From: Inquilinus limosus
Lineage (GTDB): Bacteria; Pseudomonadota; Alphaproteobacteria; DSM-16000; Inquilinaceae
Direction: 5' to 3'
NCBI GenBank assembly: GCA_019508225.1
Contig: JAEKLZ010000165.1
Coordinates: 1-47,730 of the forward strand
Length of the DNA stretch: 47,730 nucleotides
Shown here: positions 24,688-34,005 of the stretch, piece after piece
Numbering within the stretch: the stretch's first letter is position 1
Layout: every line of letters starts with the position of its first letter
The notes under the pieces: model-generated
Databases searched by the model: none
What the model saw: only the letters and a program-made list of their open reading frames with translations
What the model was told of the DNA's origin: nothing
Translations under genes and position numbers: made by a program

Positions 24688-25302
24688 GCGCCACTCCCGG
24701 CGCAGCACGGCCGCCGGCCAGGACACCGGAGCGATGCGACTCGGGCTCCCGGCCCGGTGACGGTCACAAGCCTCACGAAAGCCTCCGCATCGACCTTCAT
24801 GCCTCTGTTATCGATCGATCGGCCGATTGATTCCGAACCGAGCCATCACGGTTTTCGATCATACGATGACATAGTTCGTGCTTAGGGCGAGTCGGCCTAA
24901 AAGCCGCATCGCCTTTCTCGCGAACTGGGCATACCCTGTTACCATTGAGGGTGCCCTAAGACGCCTGGATGGCAGGCAGCGCCAAGACCTCGCCCAACGA
25001 GGCGCCGGGCTCGGATAAAAATTAAGGCAGTAGTAATATCGGTCGGTTTCGACCCTATATTGATAACCAGAGCGAGCGGTGGAGAAGGGGTAGTGCCAGA
25101 TATTGCACCTCATCCGGTTCCCGACTGCGCAGCCCTCCCGGGGTCTGCGGGCGGAAAGGATGGGGATGGGGCAGGACCTCGTCGCCACCCGATTCTCGCC
25201 GCAAATGCCGGTCCATCATGAGCCGGGAACCAACACCAAGAAGCTGCGGTAGAAACGACGGACTAGGTTGAGTCTCGATCCTCCAACCTTTGGCGGGTGG
25301 CA
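24688..25302. other. 615-nt noncoding region upstream of prkA
   Basis: No gene is supported here; the local composition is richer in A and T than the surroundings. It holds a near-perfect 18-bp palindrome (ATCGATCGGCCGATTGAT, 24814-24831, one mismatched pair), and GGTCG-GTTT-CGACC (25041-25054) directly before CTATATT, whose TATATT (25056-25061) is a candidate -10 for the prkA operon. A small hairpin (CCTCG and CGAGG, 24988-25002) precedes GATAAAAATTAAGG. I could not find a convincing sigma-54 site. Confidence 0.45.
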
Positions 25303-27249
25303 ATGGCACCGACCGACGATCTCTTCACCAGCTATGCGAAGTCCTACGAGGCCCGCCGCGCGGCGGAGATGTCGCTCGAAGAGTTCCTGAAGGGATGTCG
25401 CAGCGACCCGATGATGTATGCGAGCGCCGCCGAGCGGCTGCTCAACGCCATCGGCCAGCCGGAAATCGTGGACACCGCCCGCGACGGCCGGCTTGGGCGG
25501 ATCTTCATGAACCGCACCATCCGGGTGTACCCGGCCTTCTCCGAGTTTTACGGCATGGAGGAGACGATCGAGCGGATCGTCAGCTTCCTGCTGCATGCCG
25601 CCCAGGGGCTGGAGGAGCGCAAGCAGATCCTGTACCTGCTCGGCCCGGTCGGCGGCGGCAAGTCGTCACTGGCCGAGCGGCTGAAGGCGCTGATGGAGGT
25701 GCACCCGATCTACGCCCTGAAGGCCGGGGACGACATCAGCCCGATCTTCGAGAGCCCGCTGGGCCTGTTCAACCCCGACACGATGGGCGCCGAGCTGGAG
25801 GACCGCTACGGCATTCCGCGCCGGCGCCTGACCGGGCTGGTCAGCCCCTGGTGCCTGAAGCGGCTGGACGAGTTCGGCGGCGACATCTCGCGCTTCAAGG
25901 TGGTGCGGCTGCAGCCGTCGCGGCTGCGCCAGATCGCCATCGCCAAGACCGAGCCGGGCGACGAGAACAACCAGGACATCTCCTCGCTGGTCGGCAAGGT
26001 CGATATCCGCAGCCTGGAGACGCTGCCGCAGCACGACCCGGACGCCTACAGCTATTCCGGCGGCCTGAACCGCGCCAATCAGGGCCTGCTCGAATTCGTC
26101 GAGATGTTCAAGGCGCCGATCAAGATGCTGCACCCGCTGCTGACGGCGACGCAGGAGGCGAACTACGTCGGCACCGAGAACATCGGCGCCCTGCCCTTCA
26201 CCGGCATCATCATGGCGCATTCCAACGAGTCCGAGTGGCAGGGCTTCAAGAACAACAAGAACAACGAAGCCTTCATCGACCGGATCTACGTGATCAAGGT
26301 GCCATACTGCCTGCGGGTGACCGAGGAGCAGAAGATCTACGACAAGCTGATCCGCAGCTCGAAGCTGGCCGACGCGCCCTGCGCCCCGGGCACGCTGGAG
26401 ATGCTGGCCCGCTTCTCGGTGCTGTCGCGGCTGCATGAGCACGAGAACTCCAACCTGTACTCCAAGATGCGGGTGTATGACGGCGAGAGCCTGCGCGAGG
26501 TCGATCCCCGTGCCCGCAGCCTGCAGGAGTACAAGGACGCCGGCGGCGTCGACGAGGGCATGGACGGGGTCTCGACCCGCTTCGCTTTCAAGGCGTTGGC
26601 TGCGACCTACAACCATGACACCAACGAGGTCGCCGCCGACCCGGTGCACCTGATCTATGTGATCGAGCAGATGGTGCGGCGCGAGCAGCACCCGGCCGAG
26701 ACCGAGAAGCGCTATCTGGAGTTCCTGAAGGCCGATCTGGCGCCGCGCTACGCCGAGTTCATCGGCCACGAGATCCAGAAGGCCTATCTGGAATCGTATC
26801 ACGACTATGGCCAGAACCTGTTCGACCGCTATGTCGATTATGCCGATGCCTGGATCGAGGACCAGGACTTCAAGGACCCGGACACCGGCCAGCTGCTGAA
26901 CCGCGACCTCTTGAACCAGGAGCTGACCAAGATCGAGAAGCCGGCCGGGATCGCCAACCCGAAGGACTTCCGCAACGAGGTGGTCAAGTTCGCGCTGCGG
27001 TCACGCGCCGGGAACGAGGGCCGGAACCCGAGCTGGACCAGCTACGAGAAGATCCGCGACGTGATCGAGCGGCGGATGTTCAGCCAGGTCGAGGAGCTGC
27101 TGCCGGTGATCAGCTTCGGCTCGAAGAAGGACGGCGACACCGAGAAGAAGCACGAGGAGTTCGTCGAGCGCATGGTCGCCCGCGGCTACACCGAGCGGCA
27201 GGTCAGGCGCCTGGTCGAATGGTACATGCGGGTCAAGCAGGCAGGCTGA
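25303..27249 (+). CDS. prkA: PrkA-family AAA+ ATPase / serine protein kinase (YeaG)
   Basis: 648 residues, close to E. coli YeaG throughout. AAA+ part with Walker A LLGPVGGGKSSLAERL (about 112-127), then IAKTEPGDENNQDISSLVGK and HPLLTATQEANYVGTENIGA, and a C-terminal kinase-like PrkA domain (RYVDYADAWIEDQDF, NPSWTSYEKIRDVIERRMFS). YeaG-type proteins act with YeaH in nitrogen-starvation, stationary-phase and stress responses. ATG 25303 is chosen; GTG 25297 is possible. It is the first gene of the prkA-yeaH-spoVR operon; yeaH follows 13 nt later. Confidence 0.93.
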   Translation: MAPTDDLFTSYAKSYEARRAAEMSLEEFLKGCRSDPMMYASAAERLLNAIGQPEIVDTARDGRLGRIFMNRTIRVYPAFSEFYGMEETIERIVSFLLHAAQGLEERKQILYLLGPVGGGKSSLAERLKALMEVHPIYALKAGDDISPIFESPLGLFNPDTMGAELEDRYGIPRRRLTGLVSPWCLKRLDEFGGDISRFKVVRLQPSRLRQIAIAKTEPGDENNQDISSLVGKVDIRSLETLPQHDPDAYSYSGGLNRANQGLLEFVEMFKAPIKMLHPLLTATQEANYVGTENIGALPFTGIIMAHSNESEWQGFKNNKNNEAFIDRIYVIKVPYCLRVTEEQKIYDKLIRSSKLADAPCAPGTLEMLARFSVLSRLHEHENSNLYSKMRVYDGESLREVDPRARSLQEYKDAGGVDEGMDGVSTRFAFKALAATYNHDTNEVAADPVHLIYVIEQMVRREQHPAETEKRYLEFLKADLAPRYAEFIGHEIQKAYLESYHDYGQNLFDRYVDYADAWIEDQDFKDPDTGQLLNRDLLNQELTKIEKPAGIANPKDFRNEVVKFALRSRAGNEGRNPSWTSYEKIRDVIERRMFSQVEELLPVISFGSKKDGDTEKKHEEFVERMVARGYTERQVRRLVEWYMRVKQAG

Positions 27250-27262
27250 GTTACAGGAGGGT

Positions 27263-28594
27263 GTGAGCGACGCGACGATGTCCATGCATATCATCGACCG
27301 GCGGCTCAATCCGGGTGGCAAGAGCCTCGTCAACCGCCAACGCTTCCTGCGCCGGGCCAAGGCCCTGGTGCAGCGGGCGGTCAGGGACAGCTCACGCGAG
27401 CGCAGCATCAAGGATCTGGAGCAGGGCGGCGAGGTCGTGATCCCGGTCACCGGCGTCAACGAGCCGCGGCTGCACCGCTCCAGCTCCGGCGGCCTGCGCG
27501 ACCATGTGCTGCCGGGCAACAAGGAGTTCATCGAGGGCGACACCATCCAGCGGCCGAAGCGCGGCGGCGGAGGTGGAGGCAGCGAGGGCGCGCCCGACGG
27601 CGACGGCCAGGACGAGTTCCGCTTCGTGCTGTCGCAGGAGGAGTATCTCGAGCTCTTCCTCGACGATCTGGAGCTGCCCGACCTGGCCAAACGCAAGCTG
27701 GTCGCGTCCGAGAGCGTCGGCTGGCGCCGGGCCGGCTTCTCCACCAGCGGCCCGCCGGCCAGCCTGGCGGTGACCCGGACGATGCAGCGGGCGATGTCGC
27801 GCCGCATCGCCCTGCGCCGCCCGAAATCCGGCGAGATCAAGGACATCGAGACCGAGATCGCGGCGCTGGAGGGCGAAGCCGACGCCGACCAGGAGAGGAT
27901 CGACCAGCTGCAGGAGCAGCTGGATCACCTGCTTCTGCGCACCCGGCGCATTCCCTATATTGACCCGGTCGACCTGCGCTACCGCCGGCTGGAGGCGACG
28001 CCCAGGCCGGTGGCCCAGGCGGTGATGTTCTGCCTGATGGACGTCTCCGGCTCGATGACCGAGCACATGAAGGACCTGGCGAAGCGCTTCTTCGCCCTGC
28101 TGCACCTGTTCCTCAAGCGCCGCTACAAGCACGTCGAGATCGTGTTCATCCGCCACACCCACCAGGCCGAGGAGGTGGACGAGGAGACGTTCTTCTACTC
28201 GACCGAGAGCGGCGGCACGGTGGTCTCCACCGCGCTGGAGATGATGGCCTCGATCGTGGCCCAGCGCTATCGGCCGGAGGATTGGAACATCTACGCCGCC
28301 CAGGCCTCGGACGGCGACAACCTGTCGAGCGACAGCGCCAAATCCGCCGCCCTGCTGGGCGACGAGATCCTGCCGCTGTGCCAGTACTTTGCCTATCTCG
28401 AGGTCGGCCGCGACGAGGACCCGATGTCCTCGGGCGTGGTGCCGCGCCAGACCGACCTGTGGCAGACCTACGACCGGGTGCGGAAGCCCGAGGTGCCCTT
28501 CGCCATGCGCAAGGTCTGGCACCGCCGCGACATCTATCCGGTGTTCCGCGAGCTGTTCCAGCGCCGCGACGTGCAGACCGCGGGAGCCGAATGA
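27263..28594 (+). CDS. yeaH: YeaH/YhbH-family (DUF444) von Willebrand-type protein
   Basis: 443 residues from the GTG at 27263, or 438 from ATG 27278, near family length. The N-terminus IIDRRLNPGGKSLVNRQRF is diagnostic. It has a low-complexity Gly segment (101-106), a predicted coiled coil (about 190-225), and a vWA MIDAS motif DVSGSM (260-265) with YAAQASDGDN downstream. Function is unknown beyond partnership with PrkA and SpoVR. AGGAGG at 27255-27260 lies too close for GTG and far for ATG 27278, so the start is uncertain. Its TGA overlaps the spoVR ATG. Confidence 0.92.
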   Translation: MSDATMSMHIIDRRLNPGGKSLVNRQRFLRRAKALVQRAVRDSSRERSIKDLEQGGEVVIPVTGVNEPRLHRSSSGGLRDHVLPGNKEFIEGDTIQRPKRGGGGGGSEGAPDGDGQDEFRFVLSQEEYLELFLDDLELPDLAKRKLVASESVGWRRAGFSTSGPPASLAVTRTMQRAMSRRIALRRPKSGEIKDIETEIAALEGEADADQERIDQLQEQLDHLLLRTRRIPYIDPVDLRYRRLEATPRPVAQAVMFCLMDVSGSMTEHMKDLAKRFFALLHLFLKRRYKHVEIVFIRHTHQAEEVDEETFFYSTESGGTVVSTALEMMASIVAQRYRPEDWNIYAAQASDGDNLSSDSAKSAALLGDEILPLCQYFAYLEVGRDEDPMSSGVVPRQTDLWQTYDRVRKPEVPFAMRKVWHRRDIYPVFRELFQRRDVQTAGAE

Positions 28595-30032
28595 TGGGCG
28601 AGACCCTGCTCTATCCCGGCACCGACTGGGATTTCGGCACGATCCAGCGGATCTACGACCGGGTCGAGCGGACGGCCAAGGGGCTGAAGCTCGACACCTA
28701 TCCCAACCAGATCGAGGTGATCACCGCCGAGCAGATGCTCGATGCCTATTCCTCGGTCGGCATGCCGCTGTTCTACAAGCACTGGTCCTTCGGCAAGCAG
28801 TTCGCCCAGAACGAGGTGCTGTACCGCAAGGGGCTGCGCGGCCTGGCCTATGAGCTGGTGATCAATTCCAGCCCCTGCATCACCTGTTCAAGCAGTGGAC
28901 CGACGCCGAGGGCATCCTCGACTATCTCGAATTCGCGAAGGGCTACATCGCGCAATGCGAGGAGCGCTACGGCCAGGTGGCGGTCGAGCAGCTGCTGGAC
29001 GCCGCCCATGCGCTGATGAGCCATGGCGTCCACCGCTATCCGCGGCCGCGCCGGCCGGACCTGAAGACCGAGGAGCGCCGGGCCAAGGAGCGGCTGCAGT
29101 ACCAGGAGCAGGTGTTCAACGATTTGTGGCGCACCCTGCCGAACGCGCCGGCCAAATCCGGGCCGGTGCTGAGCGAGGAGCGCCGCCGCGCCCTGCTGGA
29201 GCTGCCGCAGGAGAACGTCCTCTACTTCCTGGAGAAGTCGGCGCCGCGGCTGCAGCCCTGGCAGCGCGAGCTGCTGCGCATCGTCCGGCTGGTGGCGCAG
29301 TACTTCTACCCGCAATCGCAGACCAAGGTGATGAACGAGGGCTGCGCCTGCTGGGTGCACTACAAGATCATGACCACGCTGCACGAGGAGGGCGCCCTGA
29401 ACGACGGCGCTTTCCTGGAGTTCCTGCAGTCGCACACCAACGTGGTGTACCAGCCGGAGTTCAACGACCCGCACTACAACGGCATCAACCCCTACGCCCT
29501 CGGTCTCGGGATGATGCAGGACATCGAACGGATCGTGGTCGACCCGACCGACGAGGACCGCGAGTGGTTCCCGGACATCGCCGGCAAGGGCGACGCCACC
29601 GCGGTGCTGCAGGACATCTGGGCGAATTACCGCGACGAGAGCTTCGTGTCGCAGTTCCTCAGCCCGCGGCTGATCCGGCAGTGGCGGATGTTCCACCTGC
29701 TGGACGATTCCGGCCAGCCGGAGCTGCGGGTGGAAGCGATCCATGACGAGCATGGCTACCGCCGCATCCGCCGGGCGCTGGCCCGGCACTACGACGTGGC
29801 CTGGAACGACCCGGACATCCAGGTGGTGGATGTCGACCTCGCCGGCGACCGCCGCCTGATCCTGCATCACAGCGTGCTGAACGGCGTCCTGCTGGCCGAG
29901 AACGACACACGGCAGGTGCTGCAGCATCTGGCCGATCTCTGGGGCTACGACGTGCTCCTGAAGGAGATCGACCCGGCCAGCAACGCCGTGCTGAAGGAGC
30001 ATTCCGCCAGCGCCCGGTCGACGTTCTTCTGA
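28591..30032 (+). pseudogene. spoVR: spoVR (SpoVR/YcgB family) disrupted by an internal deletion and frameshift
   Basis: SpoVR proteins work with PrkA and YeaH. Translation from ATG 28591 reads normally to residue 97 (GLAYELVINSSPCI) and then goes out of frame. The correct reading resumes in another frame at LFKQWTDAEGILDYLEFAKG from 28884 and continues intact to 30032. Between the two parts family members have about 31 residues (AYLMEEN...GHNxFFKNN), the His-rich conserved core. The segment length fits: 1442 nt plus 91 nt gives 510 codons and a stop, the size of E. coli YcgB. So about 91 nt is missing at 28880/28881, removing a core segment and shifting the frame. The rest of the gene has no other stop. 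Loss in the strain or an assembly error are both possible. Confidence 0.85.
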
Positions 30033-30043
30033 CGCCGATCGCC

Positions 30044-32164
30044 CTACCCCGCCTCCCCCGCCGGCTTGGCGCGGTCCAGCGCGTGCTGGGCCACGGCTGA
30101 GGTCGCCCCCGCACCTGCCGCGCCGCCGGCCACGGTGACGGTCGGGAAGGCGAAGGCGATGCCGTTGGCGTCGAACGCCTTCTTGATCATCGCCATGGCC
30201 CGGCGCCGGATCACGAACTGCTCGCCCGGCTTGGTCATCATCTTCAGCCGGATCTGGATGGCGAAGTCGCCGAACTGGTCGACGCCCTGCATCTTCAGCG
30301 TCTCGAGAATATGCGGCGCGAATTCCGGGTCGGCCAGCAGCGCCTTGCCGACCTCCTTGACGATCGGCTTGATCCGGTCGAGGTCGGTGTCGTAGGTGAC
30401 CGAGATCGTCATCTTGTCGATCACCCAGTCGCGCGAATAGTTGGTGATCTTGTCCAGCGAGCCGAACGGGATGGTGTGCAGCGCGCCCCGATGATGGCGC
30501 AGCTTGAGCGAACGCAGCGAGAACCCCTCCACCGTGCCACGGATGCTGCCGCTCTCGATGTATTCGCCGATGCGGAAGGCGTCGTCGAACAGGAAGAACA
30601 TGCCGGAGATGACGTCCTTCACCAGGGTCTGGGCGCCGAAGCCGACGGCGAGTCCGACCACGCCGGCGCCGGCCACCAGCGGCCCGATCTCCACCCCCAG
30701 CGCCGCCAGCGCGATCAGCCCGGCCATCACCGCCAGCACCACGAACAGCACGTTCTTCAGGATCGGCAGCAGGGTGCGCAGCCGGGCGTGGCGCCGGGCG
30801 TCGTCGCCGGTGCCGTGGCCGGCCGAATTGGCGGCGATGATACGCTGGTCCAGCCAGGCGCGCAGCAGGTGCCAGGCGAAATCCGCCACCAGGAACACGA
30901 TCGCGGCGTTGATGGCGCCGCGCAGCAGCTTGGTCGTCAGCGTGTCGCGCGTGGTCAGGGCGCCGAGGTCGAGCCCCAGCACCCCGGCGATCAGCAGCGC
31001 CGCCCCGATCACCAGCAGGGCGCGCAGGCCGCGCTCCAGCGACACGCCCAGCACCGACGGGATCTCCTCCGCCGCCGCGGCCCCGGCCGGGCGCAGCACA
31101 TGTCTGACCGCCAGGTGGCTGCCGCGGATGGCGATCGGCAGCAGCAGCAGGATGACGCCGACATAGAAGGGCGCGACCGAGCCGGTGAACAGCGCCAGCC
31201 ACACCCCGACGATGTAGAGGGTCAGCAGCCAGGTGCCGACGCGATGGTCGTGGCCGACCCGGTCGCGGCCGTCGAAGGTCGGGGCCCGCCACAGCGCGGT
31301 CAGGGTCAGGGCCAGCAGCACCACGCCGCAGGCCAGGCCGACGAGATACCAGGACTCCGGCCGCAGCCCCAGCGTCGCAAGGACGTCGAGGGTGAACTGC
31401 ACGAAGAAGAACCATCCGACCAGGATCGCCGACCAGATGAACCAGAAATGCGCGGTCGGCGTGGCCATCGGCACCAGCCGGAACCGCTCCGCTCCCGGCG
31501 CCAGGATGATGCGGCCCAGCACCACCGTGACCCGCACGATCAGCACCAGCAGCAGGTAGGCCAGCACGATCTCCTGCAGCAGCGGCGGCCAATCGAACAG
31601 CAGGAAGGCGCCGATGCTGCCGAGGGCGAAGACGAAGATCAGGCCGAGGCCGTAGAGCGAGCGCAGCCAGACCGCCTGCAGCCGGCCGTGCAGGGTGTCG
31701 AGCTGGGTGCCGATCAGCCGGCGGCGGAAGCGGGCGGACAGCCACCAGTAGAGCTTCTCGGCGCCGAAACCGAGGCCGACGAAGACCGCCAGGGACAGGA
31801 TGGTCCAGAGCAGCCCCTGCTCCATCAATTGCGCCGTCAGCGTCCGCCAGGCAGCGGCCAGCTCAGCCGGCAGGGTCGGGGCGGCGGCGACCAGCGACCG
31901 CAGGAAGCTGCGCGTGGCGTCGATGCCGCCGGACATGCTCTGCTGCATCCCCGCCCCCATCGCCGGGGCCGCCGGCCCGGTCTCCGCCGGGGCCGGCGCC
32001 GCGACCTGGGCCTGCAGCCAGCCGCGGACCTCGGGGTCCTGCAGCAGCTCGGCCAGGCTGCGCAGCTTGTCCGGGCTGGGAGGCGACGGCGCCTGCTGCG
32101 CCAGGCCAGCGCCGGAGGCGCCCAGCCCGAGCAGGAGGACGAACAGAACCAGAAGGCGATGCAT
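30044..32164 (-). CDS. MscS-family mechanosensitive channel with large membrane N-terminal part
   Basis: 706 residues. A signal peptide (LVLFVLLLGLGASGAGLAQ) and a Pro/Ala-rich periplasmic segment (to about residue 105) precede about ten membrane helices. The MscS core is near the C-terminus: GAGVVGLAVGFGAQTLVKDV (pore helix), ISGMFFLFDDAFRIGEYIES, then the beta domain (GTVEGFSLRSLKLRHHRGAL). It opens under membrane tension to release solutes on osmotic downshock. It starts 14 nt after the LtrA gene, so the two are probably cotranscribed. The large extra region resembles MscM/YbdG-like long channels and may respond to other signals. Confidence 0.88.
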   Translation of the reverse strand: MHRLLVLFVLLLGLGASGAGLAQQAPSPPSPDKLRSLAELLQDPEVRGWLQAQVAAPAPAETGPAAPAMGAGMQQSMSGGIDATRSFLRSLVAAAPTLPAELAAAWRTLTAQLMEQGLLWTILSLAVFVGLGFGAEKLYWWLSARFRRRLIGTQLDTLHGRLQAVWLRSLYGLGLIFVFALGSIGAFLLFDWPPLLQEIVLAYLLLVLIVRVTVVLGRIILAPGAERFRLVPMATPTAHFWFIWSAILVGWFFFVQFTLDVLATLGLRPESWYLVGLACGVVLLALTLTALWRAPTFDGRDRVGHDHRVGTWLLTLYIVGVWLALFTGSVAPFYVGVILLLLPIAIRGSHLAVRHVLRPAGAAAAEEIPSVLGVSLERGLRALLVIGAALLIAGVLGLDLGALTTRDTLTTKLLRGAINAAIVFLVADFAWHLLRAWLDQRIIAANSAGHGTGDDARRHARLRTLLPILKNVLFVVLAVMAGLIALAALGVEIGPLVAGAGVVGLAVGFGAQTLVKDVISGMFFLFDDAFRIGEYIESGSIRGTVEGFSLRSLKLRHHRGALHTIPFGSLDKITNYSRDWVIDKMTISVTYDTDLDRIKPIVKEVGKALLADPEFAPHILETLKMQGVDQFGDFAIQIRLKMMTKPGEQFVIRRRAMAMIKKAFDANGIAFAFPTVTVAGGAAGAGATSAVAQHALDRAKPAGEAG

Positions 32165-32178
32165 GGTGGGACGGACCC

Positions 32179-33375
32179 TCAGCCGATCTCGGGCGATGAT
32201 AGGGCCTGTCCGCCGCGAAGCGACAGCCGTTCCCACACCGCGACGACGATCAGCACCACGGCGACGGCGGCGGAGAGCAGCAGCGGCGACAGCCCCTCTG
32301 CCGCCGGAACCAGCAGCGCCAGCAGCACGAGACCGACCAGATGCGACAGCGGGATGCGGCCGGCGGTCGACCATTTGAACAGGGCGTTGCCGAGCAGATA
32401 CAGCGCCGGCGCGCCCAGCAGCGCGGCGACGGTCTTGCCGTCGATGTGGCCCGCGGGATGGGCCAGCACCAGCTCGTCCGCCACCGCGCCGACGATAATG
32501 CCGGCGACGATCAGCAGGTGGATGTAGGTGTAGGCGATGCGCGCCAGCCGCCCCGGATCCTCGGCATGGGCGATGCGGTGGCTGCCGCGCTCGGCACCGA
32601 TATCGAAATAGATCCACCACATCGCCACGCTGCCGATGAAGGAGACGGCGAAGGCGGCGACCGTGGCGGCGTCCGGCTCCAGCTCGGCGAAGGTGGCGCC
32701 GGTGACCAGGATGGATTCGCCCAGTGCGATGATGACGAACAGGCCGCAGCGCTCGGCCAGGTGGCCGCCCTCGACATCCCAGTCGGCGGTGGTGGAGCGG
32801 CCGAGGCCGGGGGTCCAGAAGCCGAGCAAGGGCGAGACCAGCTCGATCGCCAGTGCGATGGCCCACAACGCCAGCCGAACCTCCGCCTCGGTGAAGGCGC
32901 CGGTGATCCAGAATACGCCGGACAGCACCAGCCAAGCGGTGATGCGCAGGAAGTTGCGGTAATTGCCCGGGCTGTGGCCGCGCAGCGCCGCCGCGGTGAA
33001 CAGGCTGCGTCCGACCTGCATGAAGACATAGGCGCCGGCGAAGCCCAGCCCCCGCTCGGCGAAGGCCTCGGGCAACGAGGTCGACAGCACCAGCCCGGCC
33101 AGCATCAGCACCAGCAGCAGCAGGCGCACCGGCGTGCGCTCCGGATCGAGCCAGTTGGTGACCCAGGAGGTGTAGATCCACACCCACCACACGGCCAGGA
33201 ACAGCAGCGCCGTGTGCACCGCGCCGAGCAAGGTGAGGTCCGTCAGCAGCCCGTGCGAGAGCTGGGTGATGGCGAAGACGAAGACCAGGTCGAAGAACAG
33301 CTCGACGAAGGTGACCTTGCCGTGCTCATGCGCCTTGCGCGGGCGGAGCAGGTTGTGGGCCGCCTGGGTGGTCAT
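32179..33375 (-). CDS. Low temperature requirement protein A (LtrA) family membrane protein
   Basis: 398 residues with about ten membrane helices. The N-terminal HGKVTFVELFFDLVFVFAIT and LAERCGLFVIIALGESILVTG match the LtrA family (named from Listeria growth at low temperature); the molecular role is unknown. I use ATG 33375 (MTTQAAHN), since GGGGGA lies upstream; ATG 33399 is possible. It is 35 nt downstream of the cyclase-type sensor gene and 14 nt before the MscS gene, fitting a four-gene operon. Confidence 0.88.
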   Translation of the reverse strand: MTTQAAHNLLRPRKAHEHGKVTFVELFFDLVFVFAITQLSHGLLTDLTLLGAVHTALLFLAVWWVWIYTSWVTNWLDPERTPVRLLLLVLMLAGLVLSTSLPEAFAERGLGFAGAYVFMQVGRSLFTAAALRGHSPGNYRNFLRITAWLVLSGVFWITGAFTEAEVRLALWAIALAIELVSPLLGFWTPGLGRSTTADWDVEGGHLAERCGLFVIIALGESILVTGATFAELEPDAATVAAFAVSFIGSVAMWWIYFDIGAERGSHRIAHAEDPGRLARIAYTYIHLLIVAGIIVGAVADELVLAHPAGHIDGKTVAALLGAPALYLLGNALFKWSTAGRIPLSHLVGLVLLALLVPAAEGLSPLLLSAAVAVVLIVVAVWERLSLRGGQALSSPEIG

Positions 33376-33410
33376 GTGCGGAGTCCCCCGAATCCCCATG
33401 GTCTTCGATC

Positions 33411-33989
33411 CTATGCCCGGCCCTGCATCCGCGCGAGATGCCGTGCGGCGGCGGCCTCCAGCACCGGGCTCAGGCCTTCGGCCAGCGCTTCGAGCTTGCC
33501 GATATCTGTGGCCCCGAAGCCGCCGCAGCGGTCGGTGACGGCGGCCAGCGACGCCATCCGCCCGTCAGCGAAGGGCATCGGCAGGGCCAGGTAGTCGGTG
33601 GCGCCCTGCGCCGCCAAGCGGTGCAGCAGCGGATGCGCCGAATCCGGCACCGCCGGTTCCAACCGCAGCCGGAACGCCGTGCCGGTGCGGTCGATATGCT
33701 CCAGCGGGCTGCCCAGATAGGCCGGCAGCCGCTGCAGCCCCGTCCGGGCGACCCGGTCGCGGTCGAGCGGTTGGCCGCGGGTCCAGATCGCGGCCCAGCC
33801 GGCCAGGCGTGGCCCGTCGGCCCGCAGGGACAGGCGCAGCCGCACCAGCGGCGCCCCGGCCCCGACCAGCCGCAGCGCCAGCGCGCCGGTCAACTCGTTC
33901 GGGTCGGCCAGGAACCGGCCCTCGCGGAACAGCCAGGACAGCACGGGCGCCAGCGCCCAGCCATCCCCGGCCTCCGCAAGGCCCCCCAT
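33411..33989 (-). CDS. Stand-alone sensory domain of class III adenylate cyclase type, no cyclase domain
   Basis: 192 residues. It resembles the GAF-like N-terminal domain of alphaproteobacterial adenylate/guanylate cyclases: ALALRLVGAGAPLVRLRLSL, YLGSPLEHI, then LLHRLAAQGATDYLALPMPF-ADGR and TDRCGGFGATDIGKLEALAE. In those proteins a cyclase homology domain follows; here a stop comes at 33411 after 24 more residues and the next gene is LtrA. It may bind a signal and act as a free regulator, or be a remnant. GGAAAGGG lies just upstream of ATG 33989, 16 nt after the SDR stop. The family call is by eye. Confidence 0.62.
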   Translation of the reverse strand: MGGLAEAGDGWALAPVLSWLFREGRFLADPNELTGALALRLVGAGAPLVRLRLSLRADGPRLAGWAAIWTRGQPLDRDRVARTGLQRLPAYLGSPLEHIDRTGTAFRLRLEPAVPDSAHPLLHRLAAQGATDYLALPMPFADGRMASLAAVTDRCGGFGATDIGKLEALAEGLSPVLEAAAARHLARMQGRA

Positions 33990-34005
33990 CCCTTTCCCGC
34001 CCCGG

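Noticed and set aside
25094-25110. A possible sigma-54 promoter near GTGCCAGATATTGCA
   Set aside because: The GG of the -24 element is missing and the spacing to the -12 GC does not fit on either strand.
24859-25188. A 109-codon reading frame on the minus strand upstream of prkA
   Set aside because: Codon third positions lack the GC bias seen in every real gene here, the peptide is unlike any family, and it covers palindromes and the likely promoter.
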